Source: Aquila chrysaetos chrysaetos
Taxonomy: Eukaryota; Chordata; Aves; Accipitriformes; Accipitridae
DNA: 64,000 nucleotides
Assembly (NCBI RefSeq): GCF_900496995.4
Contig: NC_044030.1
Span: 75,494,017 to 75,558,016 of the forward strand
Reading direction: 5' to 3'
The translations under genes were made by a program, and so were the position numbers. Under the pieces are notes generated by a model, which searched no databases, was not told where the DNA came from, and worked only from the letters and a program-made list of their open reading frames with translations. This document shows positions 38,117-64,000 of the stretch, piece after piece. The first letter of the stretch is position 1; each line of letters opens with the position of its first letter.

Positions 38117-38742
38117 GCTTTACCTCATGCGTGCGCTAAGGGAACTATCACAGAATTAATTTGTGGACGTGTCAGCTGCGGTGCCTCGGGGACAGGTCAG
38201 ACGATGTGCATGTGGCTGTAGTTGGACGGCAGCGACGTTGCTCTTCATGTGTGCGGTCGTGGTGGTGCAGCCGGGGGCCCAAGTGAATTTAAAACTGGTT
38301 TTATGTTTAGACGAGCCCGAGGGCTTGCTGTGAACCTTGCAGGAGCTGCAGCTGCTGCCGTTTAGCTCTGCGGCCTCGGAAGAGTGCTAACTATGTACCT
38401 GCTGTGTATGCCAGGCTTTGGCTGACCGTGTGCTTGCGTGGGAAAGCCGGTAAATACGGACCCGTGCAGTGCACGCGTGGGGACAAGCACCAGTAAGGCG
38501 TGCGTGGCGGTGGCGGGGACCCTCTCCACCCGGACGCCTGTTACTGGAGCTACCTGCTGCGGCGCGTTGTGCCTTTGCAGGCAAGAAATGAGAAACCGAC
38601 CCTGTCCTTGCACTGTGAGTCCGCGGGTGGCGGTGCGGTGCGGCCCGGGGTGCGGAACAGGGGATAACGGAGGGAGGAGGGGGACAGGCGGGCGCTCCCC
38701 TGACAGCAGCTCACCGTAGCGCCTGGGCCTCCGGCGCGGGGA

Positions 38743-38921
38743 ACTACAGCTCCCGAGAGCCTTTGCACATCCCGCGCATGCGCAGGCGAGGACCGGCGCC
38801 TCAAGGGCGGTGGCGGCTCCCGCGGCACCCGGCGCGCTCTTCTGCGGGCGGGGGGCAGGGGGCGCGGCCACGGGCAGGACTACAACTCCCAGCGGCCACC
38901 TCGCACATCCCGCGCGTGCGC
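38743..38921 (+). promoter_or_regulatory. Duplicated ZNF143-type + NRF1-type module, ZFR promoter
   Basis: ACTACAGCTCCC (38,743-38,754) is followed by the NRF1 palindrome GCGCATGCGC (38,774-38,783). About 136 bp downstream ACTACAACTCCC (38,879-38,890) is followed by GCGCGTGCGC (38,912-38,921). The linking 'gcacatcccgcgc' sequence is also shared, so the two halves look like a diverged tandem duplication and not chance sites. Both motif types are well known in housekeeping promoters; binding is inferred. Confidence 0.75.
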
Positions 38922-39056
38922 ACGGCGCCGGCCCGCCCTCCGCCGTTGTCGCCGTAGGTGGGTGGGGGGAAGGGAGCGAGCGCGGCGGTGAGGCGGCGGG
39001 AGGGGGGGGCTGAGAGTTGAGAGTTCAGCTGCCGCTGTCGCTGCCAGCTCGGACTC

Positions 39057-64000
<24,944 letters not shown>

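Overview
The window looks like avian nuclear DNA, most likely from a neoavian bird. The evidence is abundant CR1 LINE 3' fragments, several solo LTRs of bird endogenous retroviruses, and two recognisable vertebrate genes whose exons match their orthologues. The order SUB1 then ZFR, head to head, is the conserved order of human 5p13.3; in birds that block lies on chromosome Z. The Z assignment is inference from synteny.

Layout. Positions 1-13.4 kb are intergenic DNA beyond the 3' end of SUB1, with one CR1 fragment and one 1.1-kb solo LTR. At 13.39-13.66 kb there is an unexplained minus-strand reading frame that looks like a small terminal exon, with a hydrophobic segment and a poly(A) signal. 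SUB1 (transcriptional coactivator PC4) occupies 17.57-31.6 kb on the minus strand. It has four coding exons giving 126 aa, a probable non-coding first exon in a CpG island, and introns carrying a CR1 split by a solo LTR plus a second, different solo LTR. Positions 32.4-38 kb are the intergenic spacer. A second CpG island at about 38.2-39.8 kb is the ZFR promoter, with two diverged copies of a ZNF143-type plus NRF1-type site pair. ZFR (zinc finger RNA-binding protein) runs on the plus strand from 39,057 past the right edge. Seven exons (403 codons) are present, covering the Ala/Gln/Tyr-rich N terminus and the first two zinc fingers. The third finger and the DZF domain lie outside. The 15.3-kb intron after exon 2 and the intron after exon 3 hold most of the remaining CR1 and LTR insertions.

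Seven solo LTRs of three families were delimited: family A (four copies), family B (two copies) and family C (one copy). Five have probable 5-bp target duplications, perfect or with one mismatch, and one more has a perfect 4-bp core. Families A and B share their last ~120 bp. No retroviral gag, pol or env frame was seen. Most other open frames in the window are shadows of GC-rich islands or of repeats.

No unambiguous novel system was found. The best leads are the minus-strand mini-exon at 13.4-13.7 kb, the duplicated promoter module of ZFR, the duplicated segment in the SUB1 island, and the conserved open frames in the family B LTR.
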